A stretch of 64,000 nucleotides of DNA from the NCBI RefSeq assembly GCF_016587375.1, contig NZ_BNJG01000001.1, forward strand, positions 248,001 to 312,000, given 5' to 3'. The position numbers were made by a program, and so were the translations under genes. Each line of letters opens with the position of its first letter. Position 1 is the stretch's first letter. The notes beneath the pieces were generated by a model. That model had not been told where the DNA came from. It ran no database searches and saw only the letters and a list, made by a program, of their open reading frames with translations. The stretch comes from Ktedonobacter robiniae (lineage in GTDB: Bacteria; Chloroflexota; Ktedonobacteria; Ktedonobacterales; Ktedonobacteraceae). Of this stretch, positions 38,671 to 48,247 are shown in pieces.

Positions 38671-40581
38671 TTACGGGAAAGCCGGGTAGGCGTTGGAAAC
38701 GAGCGTATCGAATCCCGCCTGGAACCATGCTCCCGAGACCGGGGCGTTGGCCATGGCACCAGTAGGCATGTTGTTGTTGAGCGCGTCTCCGCCAAACGTC
38801 GGGTCGCACATGCGATCAAAGCCCTTACCAGTCGGGTTGTTCGGGCCAGTCGGAATCAGCGAGCTAGAACCATCGGACTCACCGGGTGGTTTGATCCAGA
38901 CATAGGCGTCAAAGCCTGCTGCTGGATTGGCGACTGGGCGAGCGCCGATGCCGCCGGGCTGGTTGCACCAGTTACCCTTGGCAATGCGCTGGTCGATCCT
39001 GGTAGCATTGACAAACGTGTTCAAGTCAGTCGAGGTACTCGGGCCAGTCGGACGCTTAGGACCACCCCAACCGTTACGCGACGTGTCGATCAGCATGCCA
39101 ATGGTGCTGGGGAAGCCAGCAGCGATAAAGGCATTGCGCATGTCAACGTCGTAACTCTGTTCGTCAATATACGTGTTCCACTGGAAGAAGCTCGCCGAGC
39201 GCACTGGCTGGCCACCAACCTGCTGGTTGGCAGTCATGTATGGCTCAACGGTTGGCGTGTAGTTGGCCGTGTTGCTAATAAAGCCATCGAGACTGCTCAC
39301 TCCCGCGGTCGTGCCTTTTGCCACACTGGTGGCCAGATTGACGAATGGCTGGAAGTTGCTATTCCAGCCGAGCCAGCCGGAGTGAGCGATGTCGAGGAAA
39401 TTGTACACGTTCGGGATCGCGTGTAGCTTGTTGAGCGCGTACTGAATCCCCTGCACATAGACGCCACTGGAGTTCGCGTCAGCACAATTCTGAATATTCA
39501 GGTTGGTAACCAGGTTCGGCAGGGAATCTGGCTCAATGATCGCCGAGACACGCAGGTTGGAGAACTGCGGCTGGCTCAAATCAGACGCGATCACATCAAT
39601 GTAGTTGTGCTCGTAGGTCTGCAGGCCATTGTTGGCGATCTGTAGTTCACCGTTGGAGGCGAGGGCTGCACAGTCGCGGTCAGGCAGATCATAAACGACA
39701 ATGGTCACTATGATCGGCTGGCTGCTGCTGGCCGCCTGTGTCTTCGCGGCATTCAAGTAATCAAGCAGGCTAGAGGTGTAACCTGTTCCACCGGTGACTG
39801 CCGCCATGCTATCGAGCCAGATGGCCGTTGGATAATTGGCGACTGCTGCCTCCTTCGCACCAAGCGTGCCACCCACAGAGGCCCCAGCAGCCTTCACTTC
39901 CGCAACGTAGTTGGGGTTGAGGAAACCCTGCGCCCCAGCATACGGATTTTGTACGTGACCACCACCCGTCACGGGAGTACCGGTCGGGGTTGGGGACGGC
40001 GTGCTAGTAGGTGTCGAGGTTGGCGTGCTGGTGGGTGTACTGGTTGGTGTCGAAGTGGGCGTGTTGGTGGGCGTATTCGTGGGCGTTGGTGTGGGAGTGC
40101 CACCGCCAGAACCAGTACAAACATTTCCATTAATAGAGAAACTGGTCGGCGCAGGATTGCTCGTCGTCCATGAGCCATTGAAGCCAGGCTCTGAGCTGAC
40201 TGTGCTACCGGCCGGGACAGAACCATTATACGACAGATTCGTAATCGAGACGTTCTGACCAGACTGCGTATAGTTGCCATTCCAGAGCTGTGTGACTTGC
40301 TGGCCGCTAGCAGGGAAAGCGAAGGTCAACGTCCAGTTGCTCCAGGTGGAGCCGCTGGTATTCTGGATAGTGAAACTCGCCCCGAAGCCGCCAGTCCACT
40401 GGTTGGTCACTGTGTAAGTCACCTGGCAATACGAGGCTGCGTGCGTGGGCGTCACCCACAGAAAAAGACTGCTCATGGCGATGAGCAGCATACAGGTAAG
40501 CAAACCCAGACTGCGAAGTGGTCTTTTGAGCAGGGATCTTCGCAATCCGCTCTCAGAGAAATCGCGCTTAAATTCGCGCAT
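38671..40581 (-). CDS. Secreted cellulase: CBM2, Pro/Thr linker, GH6 catalytic domain
   Basis: 636 residues from the ATG at 40581 (AAAGGAGGGGG directly upstream; the open frame extends 153 bases further without support). A basic stretch and hydrophobic segment form the signal peptide, cut near THAA. Residues ~48-155 are a CBM2 cellulose-binding module (TNQWTGGFGASFTIQN, NGNYTQSGQNVSITN). A linker repeats TPTS and TPTN units. The GH6 domain has YDLPDRDCAALASNGE (catalytic Asp) and SAIIEPDSLPN (acid Asp), plus GFISNTANYTP near the lid. It would release cellobiose from cellulose, as an inverting endoglucanase or cellobiohydrolase; the loop lengths do not let me choose. Confidence 0.93.
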   Translation of the reverse strand: MREFKRDFSESGLRRSLLKRPLRSLGLLTCMLLIAMSSLFLWVTPTHAASYCQVTYTVTNQWTGGFGASFTIQNTSGSTWSNWTLTFAFPASGQQVTQLWNGNYTQSGQNVSITNLSYNGSVPAGSTVSSEPGFNGSWTTSNPAPTSFSINGNVCTGSGGGTPTPTPTNTPTNTPTSTPTSTPTSTPTSTPTSTPSPTPTGTPVTGGGHVQNPYAGAQGFLNPNYVAEVKAAGASVGGTLGAKEAAVANYPTAIWLDSMAAVTGGTGYTSSLLDYLNAAKTQAASSSQPIIVTIVVYDLPDRDCAALASNGELQIANNGLQTYEHNYIDVIASDLSQPQFSNLRVSAIIEPDSLPNLVTNLNIQNCADANSSGVYVQGIQYALNKLHAIPNVYNFLDIAHSGWLGWNSNFQPFVNLATSVAKGTTAGVSSLDGFISNTANYTPTVEPYMTANQQVGGQPVRSASFFQWNTYIDEQSYDVDMRNAFIAAGFPSTIGMLIDTSRNGWGGPKRPTGPSTSTDLNTFVNATRIDQRIAKGNWCNQPGGIGARPVANPAAGFDAYVWIKPPGESDGSSSLIPTGPNNPTGKGFDRMCDPTFGGDALNNNMPTGAMANAPVSGAWFQAGFDTLVSNAYPAFP

Positions 40582-40608
40582 TCTCCCCCTCCTTTGGGTG
40601 AAACTAAG

Positions 40609-40651
40609 GCAAACGCTCCTGGTTACCTCCTTTCTCACATATAGCGTTTGC
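40609..40651. promoter_or_regulatory. Inverted 9-bp repeat upstream of the GH6 gene
   Basis: GCAAACGCT (40609-40617) and AGCGTTTGC (40643-40651) are exact inverted copies, centred about 50 bases before the GH6 start. Each resembles half of the GCAAACG-CGTTTGC operator near lacI. The remaining intergenic sequence (to 40982) shows no gene. Confidence 0.4.
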
Positions 40652-40982
40652 TTCATTGATACCTTCTCATCCTTGATTGGCACATGCCGCAATTCATCTC
40701 TACCAGATGCCAGCTCCGGCGTTGCTGGCATCATTCATGTGAGCGAGTACGGCTATAGACAAATGATAGAAGGCGGTGGGGAAACAAACCAGAACAGATA
40801 GAAGACACTTGATCAGCAGTGAGACAGCATGTCCTTTAGGGACCTGCCTCTTATCTGTCGATTGGATGCTTCGTATGTGCCGTGGCTTTCCTGGAGAGAA
40901 ACCGTATACTTTTCTTCTGTACCACTGTGAGCGGAACGGGATAAGTGGACACCATTAAGAGCAGGAGGAGCATCTTTCGCTT

Positions 40983-41579
40983 ATGATTTTGTTCTGGAAA
41001 CGGGCTACCCGATACACAACGCTGGCTTTGAGCATCTGGTTCCTGCTAACGGCGCTGGCGGCCTGCGGTGACACTACCACAAGTGATCCGCAGCCAAAGC
41101 CAACTCCAGTAGTGACGCTGCGAACGTACCAAGGAGCGGGCTTCACACTCAATTACCCATCGAACTGGGGAGTGCACGCTTCGGGCAACCAGGTGACGTT
41201 TGCCGATCCTCAGGGGAGAAATGTGCTGGCCATCTTTGCCGATCCCGATCGAGCAGGTGAGCCAGATGCCAGTGTGGTGGCCGATCAAGCCATGTCCCAC
41301 TTCAAGGGCACGCTGCTGGCAAACGCACAGGACATATCCGCTCCCCAAACCTTCACCACGGGCAAAGTGACCTGGATTCAGCGGAGCGCAACGGGAAGCC
41401 TGGCGATTACCGATCCTGGCGTGCAGGGAAATCTTTTCCTTCTCGTGACAAACTTCCCTCCTCAGTCGAAAAATACCGTGACGTATGAGGTCGAGTACTA
41501 TGGGCCAACCTCAACATTTGGCCAGGCAAATGTGAGCTTTATGCAAATGTTGCAGTCGTTTACCTTTACAACGCGATGA
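40983..41579 (+). CDS. Lipoprotein of unknown function (PsbP-like fold possible)
   Basis: 198 residues. Signal peptide of lipoprotein type with lipobox LAAC, lipidated Cys28. The following ~45-residue stretch is Thr/Pro/Lys-rich, then a ~145-residue alpha/beta domain begins YQGAGFTLNYPSNWGVH, a phrase typical of PsbP-like/DUF1795-type domains in which a GF-x-YP-x-W motif opens the fold. Such proteins sit on the outer face of the membrane; function unknown. AGGAGGAG lies about 12 bases before the ATG. It is divergent from the GH6 gene and ends in a very long hairpin. Confidence 0.75.
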   Translation: MILFWKRATRYTTLALSIWFLLTALAACGDTTTSDPQPKPTPVVTLRTYQGAGFTLNYPSNWGVHASGNQVTFADPQGRNVLAIFADPDRAGEPDASVVADQAMSHFKGTLLANAQDISAPQTFTTGKVTWIQRSATGSLAITDPGVQGNLFLLVTNFPPQSKNTVTYEVEYYGPTSTFGQANVSFMQMLQSFTFTTR

Positions 41580-41590
41580 ATAAGACCACC

Positions 41591-41659
41591 TCTTGTGGAT
41601 AAAGGGCATGCCAGCCGCACGGCCTCGTCGTGCGGCTGGCATGCCCTTTATCCACAAGA
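41591..41659. terminator. 31-bp perfect hairpin between convergent genes
   Basis: 41591-41621 (TCTTGTGGATAAAGGGCATG...) is exactly complementary to 41629-41659 with a 7-base loop. It starts 12 bases after the lipoprotein stop and ends 10 bases before the redoxin stop, so it serves both. Confidence 0.8.
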
Positions 41660-41668
41660 ATGCTTAGA

Positions 41669-42241
41669 TTACTGCCTGGCTGCCTTGTAGGGATAATGCA
41701 AGGTCTTGTTGCCCTCCCAGTTCTCGCGGAGACCGGGTTTGGCAAGATCCCAGTCGGGGCGTGTCTTCTGCATAATGGCGCGTAAATCTTGGCGAAGATC
41801 GTCAGGCGACGGGCGCCCCCAGAACCAGTAGCCATTGTAGATCTTGTAGATCACCAGCTCTGGCTCCAGCACGATGGTATGTGGGATCATAGGATTATGG
41901 TGGGGATCGGTGTATTCCTGGATATCCAGGTCTTGCTGGACCTTGCGACCTGAGTCAGAGAGGAAGGTCCATTGCGCCCCCACCGCGCTACGAAACTCGT
42001 TTGACTCCAGAATATTGTCCGTCGAGATAGTCACGATCTGGGTATAAGCGACGGCTATTTTGGGATAGAACGCGGCCAGTTCTAGATGCTGCTGGTGGTC
42101 TTTGGGACAGTAGTGTCCACGTGAGAGAATCAGGATCATCGGATCGATGCCTTGTAGCTCACTAAGCTTACGCCGGGTTCTGGTATGATCGGTCAGTTCA
42201 TAGTCGGGAAATTGCGCACCGGGAATAATATCTGCTCGCAC
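41669..42241 (-). CDS. Thioredoxin-fold redoxin (AhpC/TSA-like)
   Basis: 190 residues. The N-terminus GAQFPDYELTDHTRTRRKLSEL and the segment MILILSRGHYCPKDHQQHLELAAF match AhpC/TSA-type peroxiredoxin-like proteins; Cys45 takes the peroxidatic place, but the usual P-x-x-x-T before it is altered (SRGHYC). No second resolving Cys is evident. A later stretch, PMIPHTIVLEPELVIYKIYNGYWFWGRP, is the usual cis-Pro and strand part of the fold. Probably cytosolic and redox-active; substrate unknown. It may be a one-Cys enzyme or a non-peroxidase relative. Confidence 0.75.
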   Translation of the reverse strand: MRADIIPGAQFPDYELTDHTRTRRKLSELQGIDPMILILSRGHYCPKDHQQHLELAAFYPKIAVAYTQIVTISTDNILESNEFRSAVGAQWTFLSDSGRKVQQDLDIQEYTDPHHNPMIPHTIVLEPELVIYKIYNGYWFWGRPSPDDLRQDLRAIMQKTRPDWDLAKPGLRENWEGNKTLHYPYKAARQ

Positions 42242-42481
42242 GCTAGATCTCCTTTGTGTTATAGGTGGAATACTGGAAGGTCACATCTCTACTATAAGCT
42301 TGACTGCTTACTTCTCTATAACACGCAGAGTGAGAGGCTTCTTCCCCTAAATGCAATTGGCATTGAATGCTCTTTGCCACTGCATACCCTTGATCAAAGT
42401 GTCACGTATGGAAACTGATTTCGGCTGTGTTGCAAGAGAGTCAGCCGATGTGTTAAAGAGCGTCGCTGAGTACCAGACACC

Positions 42482-44002
42482 TCACGCCAGCGGCACATAG
42501 TCAAACCAGTCGAAATCCGCTGGCGCGCTTGGATCCTGGTTATTGCTGGTAGCGTACATGCCAAGGTAGACTCCGGTAAAGCTGCCGGCTACTTCGCTTC
42601 CAAGGTAGCGCGCCAGACCCCTGGCCAGGATACGCGTATCCTGGCCAGGCAGGGCATACGCGAAAGTATACATATCTGCGTCGGCCTGAATAGTTAATTC
42701 CAGTTCTTCTGTGTCGACCCGCTCGTAGGCAACGAGCGCGCTGAGATCGCCGATGCGCCGGCGCACAATTACCTGCACCTGGCCCTCCAGGCGGGTGAGC
42801 GCAATCTCATAGTGGTGCTGATCATTCATCAATACAGTCAGACCGGCCTCTTCACCGTCGCGGGCGGGAATAAAGCACAGATGGGATCTGGCTAGACAGG
42901 CAAAGTGCTCCTGGCGCCGGCCCACGAAGGCCGGAGAGGCCATATCATTGAGGGTGAACGCTGAGCCATACAGGCGCAGCCAACCAGGACGCGCGCTGAG
43001 AGACCAGCTCGCGGCATCGGGGTTGCGCAAGAAGTTCCAGCAGAAACGCAGACTAGGTTCGTCAAAGTCATCGCGCGTATCTTCTTTCGGCCAGATATAG
43101 GATGGCAGTGTCTCGGCCTGCATGGTGAGAGCGAGCATGTTATCCGAGGAAACCTGGAGCCAGCCGTCTGGAGTCCAGCTGGCCGGTGCGAGAAAAGTTT
43201 CACGGCCAAGGTGATACTGACCATTGCGCGGGCGTACTCCGAGCAACACGAGCCACCAGCTGTCATAGTGAGCCTGGATCAAATCCGCGTGGCCAATGCA
43301 TTGAATGGGATTGGTATCCACATCCCGGTGGGTCAAGATTGGATTATGTGGACAGGCCTCAAACGGCCCCCACGGACTCTTGCTGCGCGCCAACGTCTCC
43401 ATATGCCCATATGAAGTTCCGCCTTCAGCAATCATCAGATAATAATACTCACCTAGATGATAAAGATGTGGTCCCTCCGGCCAGCGCCCGCCCGTGCCAG
43501 CCCAGACCGTGCGCGTCTCAGTCAACTGCTCTCCGGTGGCAAGATCGATCTCACATTGTAAGATCCCATGGGGCTCCCACGCGGCGGCACTGGTTAGGTA
43601 TACATGCCCTTCATCAAAACAGAGCGAAGGGTCGACGCCCCCTTGCTTGAGGTAGATTGGCTCGGACCACTCGCCAGCCGGGTCGTCTGCATACACAAAA
43701 AAATTGCCACCGTATGAAACATTCGTCGTCACCATATAAAAACGCCCCGCGTGATAACGCAGGGTCGGCGCAAAGATGCCTCGCGAAGCGCCAATATTTG
43801 CTAGCGGCACCTGGCTGGCGCGTGTCAGACAATGCCCGATCTGGCGCCAGTGGACCAGATCACGACTGTGAAAGATGGGGACACCGGGAAAATATTCAAA
43901 GCTGCTCGTCACCAGGTAATACTCCTGGCCAACACGACACACGCTCGGATCAGGGTGAAAGCCTGGTAGCACCGGATTTGTATAGGTCAACTTCTCAGTC
44001 AT
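42482..44002 (-). CDS. GH43 beta-xylosidase / alpha-L-arabinofuranosidase
   Basis: 506 residues from MTEKLTYTNPVLPGFHPDPS at 44002 (upstream in-frame codons to 44038 overlap the operator and lack a ribosome site). Five-bladed GH43 propeller: general base Asp18 in HPDPS, pKa-modulating Asp124 in GGVDPSL, acid Glu175 in RWPEGPHLY. The C-terminal ~200 residues form the beta-sandwich seen in xylosidases of this family. No signal peptide, so it would split imported xylo- or arabino-oligosaccharides in the cytosol. A perfect palindrome (44032-44049) lies 30 bases upstream; the divergent LacI regulator is expected to repress it. Confidence 0.9.
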   Translation of the reverse strand: MTEKLTYTNPVLPGFHPDPSVCRVGQEYYLVTSSFEYFPGVPIFHSRDLVHWRQIGHCLTRASQVPLANIGASRGIFAPTLRYHAGRFYMVTTNVSYGGNFFVYADDPAGEWSEPIYLKQGGVDPSLCFDEGHVYLTSAAAWEPHGILQCEIDLATGEQLTETRTVWAGTGGRWPEGPHLYHLGEYYYLMIAEGGTSYGHMETLARSKSPWGPFEACPHNPILTHRDVDTNPIQCIGHADLIQAHYDSWWLVLLGVRPRNGQYHLGRETFLAPASWTPDGWLQVSSDNMLALTMQAETLPSYIWPKEDTRDDFDEPSLRFCWNFLRNPDAASWSLSARPGWLRLYGSAFTLNDMASPAFVGRRQEHFACLARSHLCFIPARDGEEAGLTVLMNDQHHYEIALTRLEGQVQVIVRRRIGDLSALVAYERVDTEELELTIQADADMYTFAYALPGQDTRILARGLARYLGSEVAGSFTGVYLGMYATSNNQDPSAPADFDWFDYVPLA

Positions 44003-44031
44003 GGCACATACCTTGTATGCAGAATTGTTTT

Positions 44032-44049
44032 TTTGCAAACGTTTGCAAA
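44032..44049. promoter_or_regulatory. Perfect LacI-type operator in front of GH43
   Basis: TTTGCAAACGTTTGCAAA is an exact 18-bp palindrome with the central CG typical of LacI/GalR-family sites. Confidence 0.8.
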
Positions 44050-44358
44050 TCCTACAGAAGATATACTCTATTTCTTCTCTGCTGTCAACCTCTGTGAAAA
44101 AAGTGCAGAACTATGTATGTAAGAACTAGCAGCAATTCTAGGAGCAAGTGTCATTTTTCTTCCAGGCACTTTAAAATACGGGTAAGATGATGAAAGAGAG
44201 GCTTCTGGGAGGGCCTTTCGTGCGCTGGTAAGAGAGGAGAGATACCCTGCAATGCCCTCTCTTTTCAGTATTTCTATGATTTCTTTGTGCTGCACGGGAA
44301 AAGAGCCGCAAAAAGTCTTGACAGTAAACGAGAGTCTATGGTATTACTGGAGCAGAGA

Positions 44359-44374
44359 TTGTAAACGTTTACAA
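44359..44374. promoter_or_regulatory. Perfect LacI-type operator in front of the lacI-family gene
   Basis: TTGTAAACGTTTACAA is an exact 16-bp palindrome sharing the AAACGTTT core with the site at 44032. TTGACA at 44319-44324 upstream could be a -35 box. The two sites are ~325 bases apart, allowing a looped repressor complex. Between them (44050-44358) no gene is supported. Confidence 0.75.
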
Positions 44375-44511
44375 ATTCATCCCCTTGCGGAGGGATCGAG
44401 CAAACAGCCTGGCTGCTGTTTTTGATGGCTTATCCAGGCAAAGGCAATCCATCCTCCAATGTTGAAGGAGCACAAATTTTGCGGCAGAGAGAGACGGACA
44501 AAGGGGGCCAG

Positions 44512-45525
44512 ATGGCGCGCGAAATCACAATTGTTGATGTTGCCGATGAAGCCGGTGTGTCATATGCGACGGTTTCGCGTGTGATCAATAATAAAGCTCA
44601 TGTGAGTCCTGAAAAGCGTGAGCGTGTTTTGCGGGCCATGGCTCAGCTCGGTTACGTAGTCAATATGCAGGCACGCAGCCTGGCCGGAGGTGAGTCGCGG
44701 GTCGTTGGTTTGCTGGTCGATTACCTCAGCAGCAGCTACATTGATGAAATTATTCGCGGCATCGATGAAGCTCTGGACGCCGAAAACTACGATCTGATGC
44801 TCTATACAACGCACCGGCGCAAGACGAAGGAATCGGCCTACGTAACCAAGCTTACGCGCGGGCTAGCTGATGGTCTGCTGCTGATTCTGCCGCGCAACGC
44901 GGCGGCATATTTAGATACACTGCGCCAGCGCCAGTTTCCGCATGTGATCGTAGACTACCTCAGCAATAAACAGAACGTCCCATCTGTTTCAGCAACCAAT
45001 TTTCGCGGAGCCTATGACGCGATGTCCTTTTTACTCTCGTTGGGACACCAGCGCATCGGGTTTATTACCGGCACGATGGAATTAGGCAGCGCGCGCGATC
45101 GCCTGGATGGCTATCACGCGGCTCTGAAGGACCATGGCATTCCCGCCGATTCGCACCTGATCTGCGAGGGCGATTTTACTCAGCCACAGGGCTATCAATG
45201 CGCCCAGGAGTTGCTCAGCTTGCCTGAGCGGCCTACCGCAATCTTTGCGTCCAACGATATGATGGCCTTCGGAGTCATGGAGGCCGCCAGAGAGCGCGGA
45301 CTGCGCCTCCCTGAGGATCTATCAATCGTGGGCTTCGATGATATCCCCCAGGCCTCTTATGTCCATCCAGCGCTGACAACGATTCGCCAGCCTCTCGAAG
45401 AGATGGGACGAAGTGCGACTCATCTCCTCTTGAAATATATTGCACACCCCAACGCGGAAATCGAGCGCATCGAACTACCAACCCGCCTGATTATCCGCGA
45501 GTCGTGCCAGGCCCTCTCGTCGTAA
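44512..45525 (+). CDS. LacI/GalR-family transcriptional regulator
   Basis: 337 residues from [27 protein letters not shown]; the ATG at 44512 follows AAAGGGGG, and the in-frame upstream extension to 44422 has no family homology. Helix-turn-helix plus hinge helix occupy residues 1-60 ([21 protein letters not shown]). A periplasmic-binding-like effector domain follows ([62 protein letters not shown]). It would release DNA on binding an oligosaccharide. Neighbours are GH43 (divergent) and sugar ABC transport plus GH3 (downstream), so a xylo/arabino-oligosaccharide or beta-glucoside inducer is likely. Confidence 0.92.
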   Translation: MAREITIVDVADEAGVSYATVSRVINNKAHVSPEKRERVLRAMAQLGYVVNMQARSLAGGESRVVGLLVDYLSSSYIDEIIRGIDEALDAENYDLMLYTTHRRKTKESAYVTKLTRGLADGLLLILPRNAAAYLDTLRQRQFPHVIVDYLSNKQNVPSVSATNFRGAYDAMSFLLSLGHQRIGFITGTMELGSARDRLDGYHAALKDHGIPADSHLICEGDFTQPQGYQCAQELLSLPERPTAIFASNDMMAFGVMEAARERGLRLPEDLSIVGFDDIPQASYVHPALTTIRQPLEEMGRSATHLLLKYIAHPNAEIERIELPTRLIIRESCQALSS

Positions 45526-45753
45526 ATCCTTATTTGACCTGGCATTGTACGCGCTTTTTTACAAAAGAAAAGGAGGTCTTACTTTTCCTGAGGTTCTTGG
45601 TTATTCGTCCTGTCGTATGGTCGTGCCATCATGCTTGATGTATTTTCCTGGTAGGGAACAACGACAACGAGAACGATAGTGACGAACCCGGTTGTTGTCT
45701 GTCCAGAGTCGGACTACTCTCCATGTGTATTTTTGAAGGGAGCATACAACCTT

Positions 45754-47055
45754 ATGAAACGACGCGATTTTCTTGCATCATCTATAGGCGCGGCAAGCGC
45801 GGCCCTGTCGATACCTTCGCTGCTGGCGGCCTGTGGGTCTTCTTCTTCCTCCTCCGGCGGGCCAGTGACTATTAACTGGTGGCATATCACCACCGGTGAG
45901 CCGGGCAAATCGTTCATGCAGGGCCTTGCCAATCAGTACACGAAGGCTCATCCGAACGTGAAGTTCAAGATTACCGTCCTCGAAAACGATGCGTTTAAAC
46001 AGAAGCTTACAACGGTCATGCAGTCAGGTTCACCCCCGGACCTCTTTTCGACCTGGGGCGGCGGCGTGCTTTTGCAATACGCGAAGGCCGGACTGGTACA
46101 AGACATATCGTCTTATCTCCAGGGGAGCTGGGGTAGCTCGTTCGATACATCGGCTTTGAACGTCTATGGCGATAATGGCAAGTATTACGCTGTTCCTACC
46201 GATAATGGTGCGGTCGGCTTCTGGTATAACAAGACACTGTTCGCCAAAGCAGGCATCACGACACCACCAGCAACCTGGACCGATTTCTTACAGACGATCA
46301 AAAAGCTGCAGACCGCAGGCATCACTCCTATCGGGCTGGGTGCGAAAGACAAATGGCCGGCCATGTACTACTGGACCTACCTGGCGGTGCGTCTGGGCGG
46401 CAAAGCCGCGTTTGATAAAGCATATAACCGCACAGGAGGAGGGTCGTTCGCCGATCCACCATTTGTGCAAGCAGGTGTGCGTCTACAGGAGCTCGTTGCT
46501 TTGAATCCCTTTCAAAAAGGCTATCTGGGAGGATCCTATACTGATCAGCAGACCGTGATGGGCAATGGTAAGGCCGCTATGGAATTGATGGGTCAATGGG
46601 CTCCCGGCAATGACAAGGGGGTAGCCACTGATAAAAAAGGCCCGGATTTCGGTCTCTTCCCGTTTCCAATGGTCGAAGGTGGAGCTGGCAACCCAACCGA
46701 CGTGATGGGCGGTGGCGGCGGCTACGCGATCGGCAAGAACGCCCCACTAGCGGAGACAGCCGATTTCCTGAAATTCATGACCAACGCGACAAATGCAGCC
46801 ACGATGGTCTCACAAAACATTTCTGTACCACCGATCAAAACAGCAGAGGCTGCCGTTACCGATCCACTGAGAAAGGAAGTCGATGCGATGGCCGCTGCTG
46901 CGCCCTACTTCCAGCTCTACTATGATCAGTTCCTTCCCCCAGCGGTCGGCCAGGTACTCCTGGATCAGATACAGGGCCTGTTTGCCAAAACTGTCACCCC
47001 ACAGGCTGCGGCCAAGGCAATTGATGATGCGGTAGTTTCGTCATTGAATCAATAG
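45754..47055 (+). CDS. Sugar ABC transporter, extracellular solute-binding lipoprotein
   Basis: 433 residues from MKRRDFLASSIG; GAAGGGAG lies about 12 bases upstream (a GTG at 45679 opens the frame but is not needed). The N-terminus has a twin-Arg-like RRDF motif and a lipobox LAAC with Cys27, then a Ser-rich tether. The rest is a family-1 (MalE-type) binding protein: INWWHITTGEPGKSFMQGL, KFKITVLENDAFKQKL, PPDLFSTWGGG, VPTDNGAVGFWYNKTLFAKAGI. It captures an oligosaccharide outside the membrane and passes it to the two permeases that follow. Confidence 0.92.
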   Translation: MKRRDFLASSIGAASAALSIPSLLAACGSSSSSSGGPVTINWWHITTGEPGKSFMQGLANQYTKAHPNVKFKITVLENDAFKQKLTTVMQSGSPPDLFSTWGGGVLLQYAKAGLVQDISSYLQGSWGSSFDTSALNVYGDNGKYYAVPTDNGAVGFWYNKTLFAKAGITTPPATWTDFLQTIKKLQTAGITPIGLGAKDKWPAMYYWTYLAVRLGGKAAFDKAYNRTGGGSFADPPFVQAGVRLQELVALNPFQKGYLGGSYTDQQTVMGNGKAAMELMGQWAPGNDKGVATDKKGPDFGLFPFPMVEGGAGNPTDVMGGGGGYAIGKNAPLAETADFLKFMTNATNAATMVSQNISVPPIKTAEAAVTDPLRKEVDAMAAAAPYFQLYYDQFLPPAVGQVLLDQIQGLFAKTVTPQAAAKAIDDAVVSSLNQ

Positions 47056-47165
47056 GTTTATCTGTATCGCACAACCGAAAGAGTTACAGGGCATAAAAAG
47101 CCCGATGGTGCAGGGGCTTGCTCCTACACCGACTCTTACGGAAAAGGGTGCGGATGCTGATCTGT

Positions 47166-47210
47166 CGCGGACAGAGAGGACAGCGCAAGGGCGCTGTTTC
47201 GCTGTCCGCG
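47166..47210 (+). promoter_or_regulatory. Intercistronic stem-loop between binding-protein and permease genes
   Basis: CGCGGACAG (47166-47174) pairs with 47202-47210, and ACAGCGC (47180-47186) with GCGCTGT (47191-47197), loop AAGG. No T run follows. Such stems commonly protect the abundant binding-protein mRNA and lower permease expression; that role is inferred. Confidence 0.55.
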
Positions 47211-47266
47211 CCATGGATCGGCACCGCTATCCAGGCTCGCTGAAGAGCGTTGGAAAGGATTCTCGG

Positions 47267-48235
47267 ATGCAACTGATCACTGGCTCCCGCAGCACGACGG
47301 ACACGCCGATACTGCCGCAACCTGCTAAGTTCCGGCGTAGAAGAACCAAGTATATTAGCACGATTGTGCTCTTCTTGTTGCCCTGTGCCGTGCTCTACTC
47401 CATAATTGTGCTGTTTCCAATCGTCCAGGCTGCCTATTATAGCCTCTGGAGTTGGAGTGGCCTGGGGCCCCTGACGAATTTCGTCGGATTGAGTAATTTC
47501 GTCACAGCCCTTAAAAGTGCGACATTTCTTCTAGCACTCGAGCATAATCTGATCATCCTGGTGCTCTCGCTAGCCCTGCAATTGCCGCTCGCTCTCATCC
47601 TGGCGTTGATCATTGGCAAAACGCTCCCCGGTCGCACTATTTTCCGCATGATTTTCTTTATGCCCTACATTCTTTCCGATGTGGTAGCGGGCGTCATCTG
47701 GCTCTTTATCTACCAGCCGAACGGGCTTCTGGCCATAGTCTGGCAGCACCTGTTCCCCGGTTCTCAGAGTCCGCTCTGGATAGCCGATACCCATGTGGTG
47801 CTCTACGCCATCTTCATGACGATGACCTGGAAATATCTGGGGCTCTCCCTGGTGCTCTACGCCGCCGCGATTCAGAATATTCCCGACGAGCTTGTCGAGG
47901 CCGCGCGGATCGATGGAGCCAGCATGCTGCAGACTGTACGCCATATTACCATTCCGCTGCTGGGCAGCACCATTCGTCTGACCATCCTGCTGTCAGCGCT
48001 GGGTTCTCTGCAATATTTTGATCTGATCTGGATCATGACCAACGGCGGCCCAGTGCATGCCACCGAAACCATGGCGACCTATCTGATGAAAAGCGGTTTC
48101 GAGAGCTTTGCAATGGGCTACGGCAGTGCGGTAGGCGTGCTAATGTTTCTGATCTGCCTTGTGTTCGCATTGACGTATCAGCGTTTCGTGATGAGCAAAG
48201 ACCTGGCTGGCAGCGTCACCGGGCCAACCGCATAA
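47267..48235 (+). CDS. Sugar ABC transporter permease (MalF type)
   Basis: 322 residues from MQLITGSRSTTD; AAAGGA is 7 bases before the ATG at 47267, and the long in-frame upstream part overlaps the intercistronic hairpin. Six membrane helices are visible, starting with STIVLFLLPCAVLYSIIVLFP. The cytosolic EAA loop reads ELVEAARIDGASMLQTVRHITIPLL, the docking site for the ATPase. The family moves oligosaccharides with a MalG-type partner. No ATPase gene occurs in this window, so a shared MsmK-type ATPase is presumed. Confidence 0.92.
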   Translation: MQLITGSRSTTDTPILPQPAKFRRRRTKYISTIVLFLLPCAVLYSIIVLFPIVQAAYYSLWSWSGLGPLTNFVGLSNFVTALKSATFLLALEHNLIILVLSLALQLPLALILALIIGKTLPGRTIFRMIFFMPYILSDVVAGVIWLFIYQPNGLLAIVWQHLFPGSQSPLWIADTHVVLYAIFMTMTWKYLGLSLVLYAAAIQNIPDELVEAARIDGASMLQTVRHITIPLLGSTIRLTILLSALGSLQYFDLIWIMTNGGPVHATETMATYLMKSGFESFAMGYGSAVGVLMFLICLVFALTYQRFVMSKDLAGSVTGPTA

Positions 48236-48247
48236 AGGAGAAAATTG

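Noticed and set aside
39960..40100. Tandem short repeats resembling a small array
   Set aside because: They encode the TPTS/TPTN linker of the GH6 cellulase in frame; unit length of 12 bases and lack of unique spacers exclude CRISPR.
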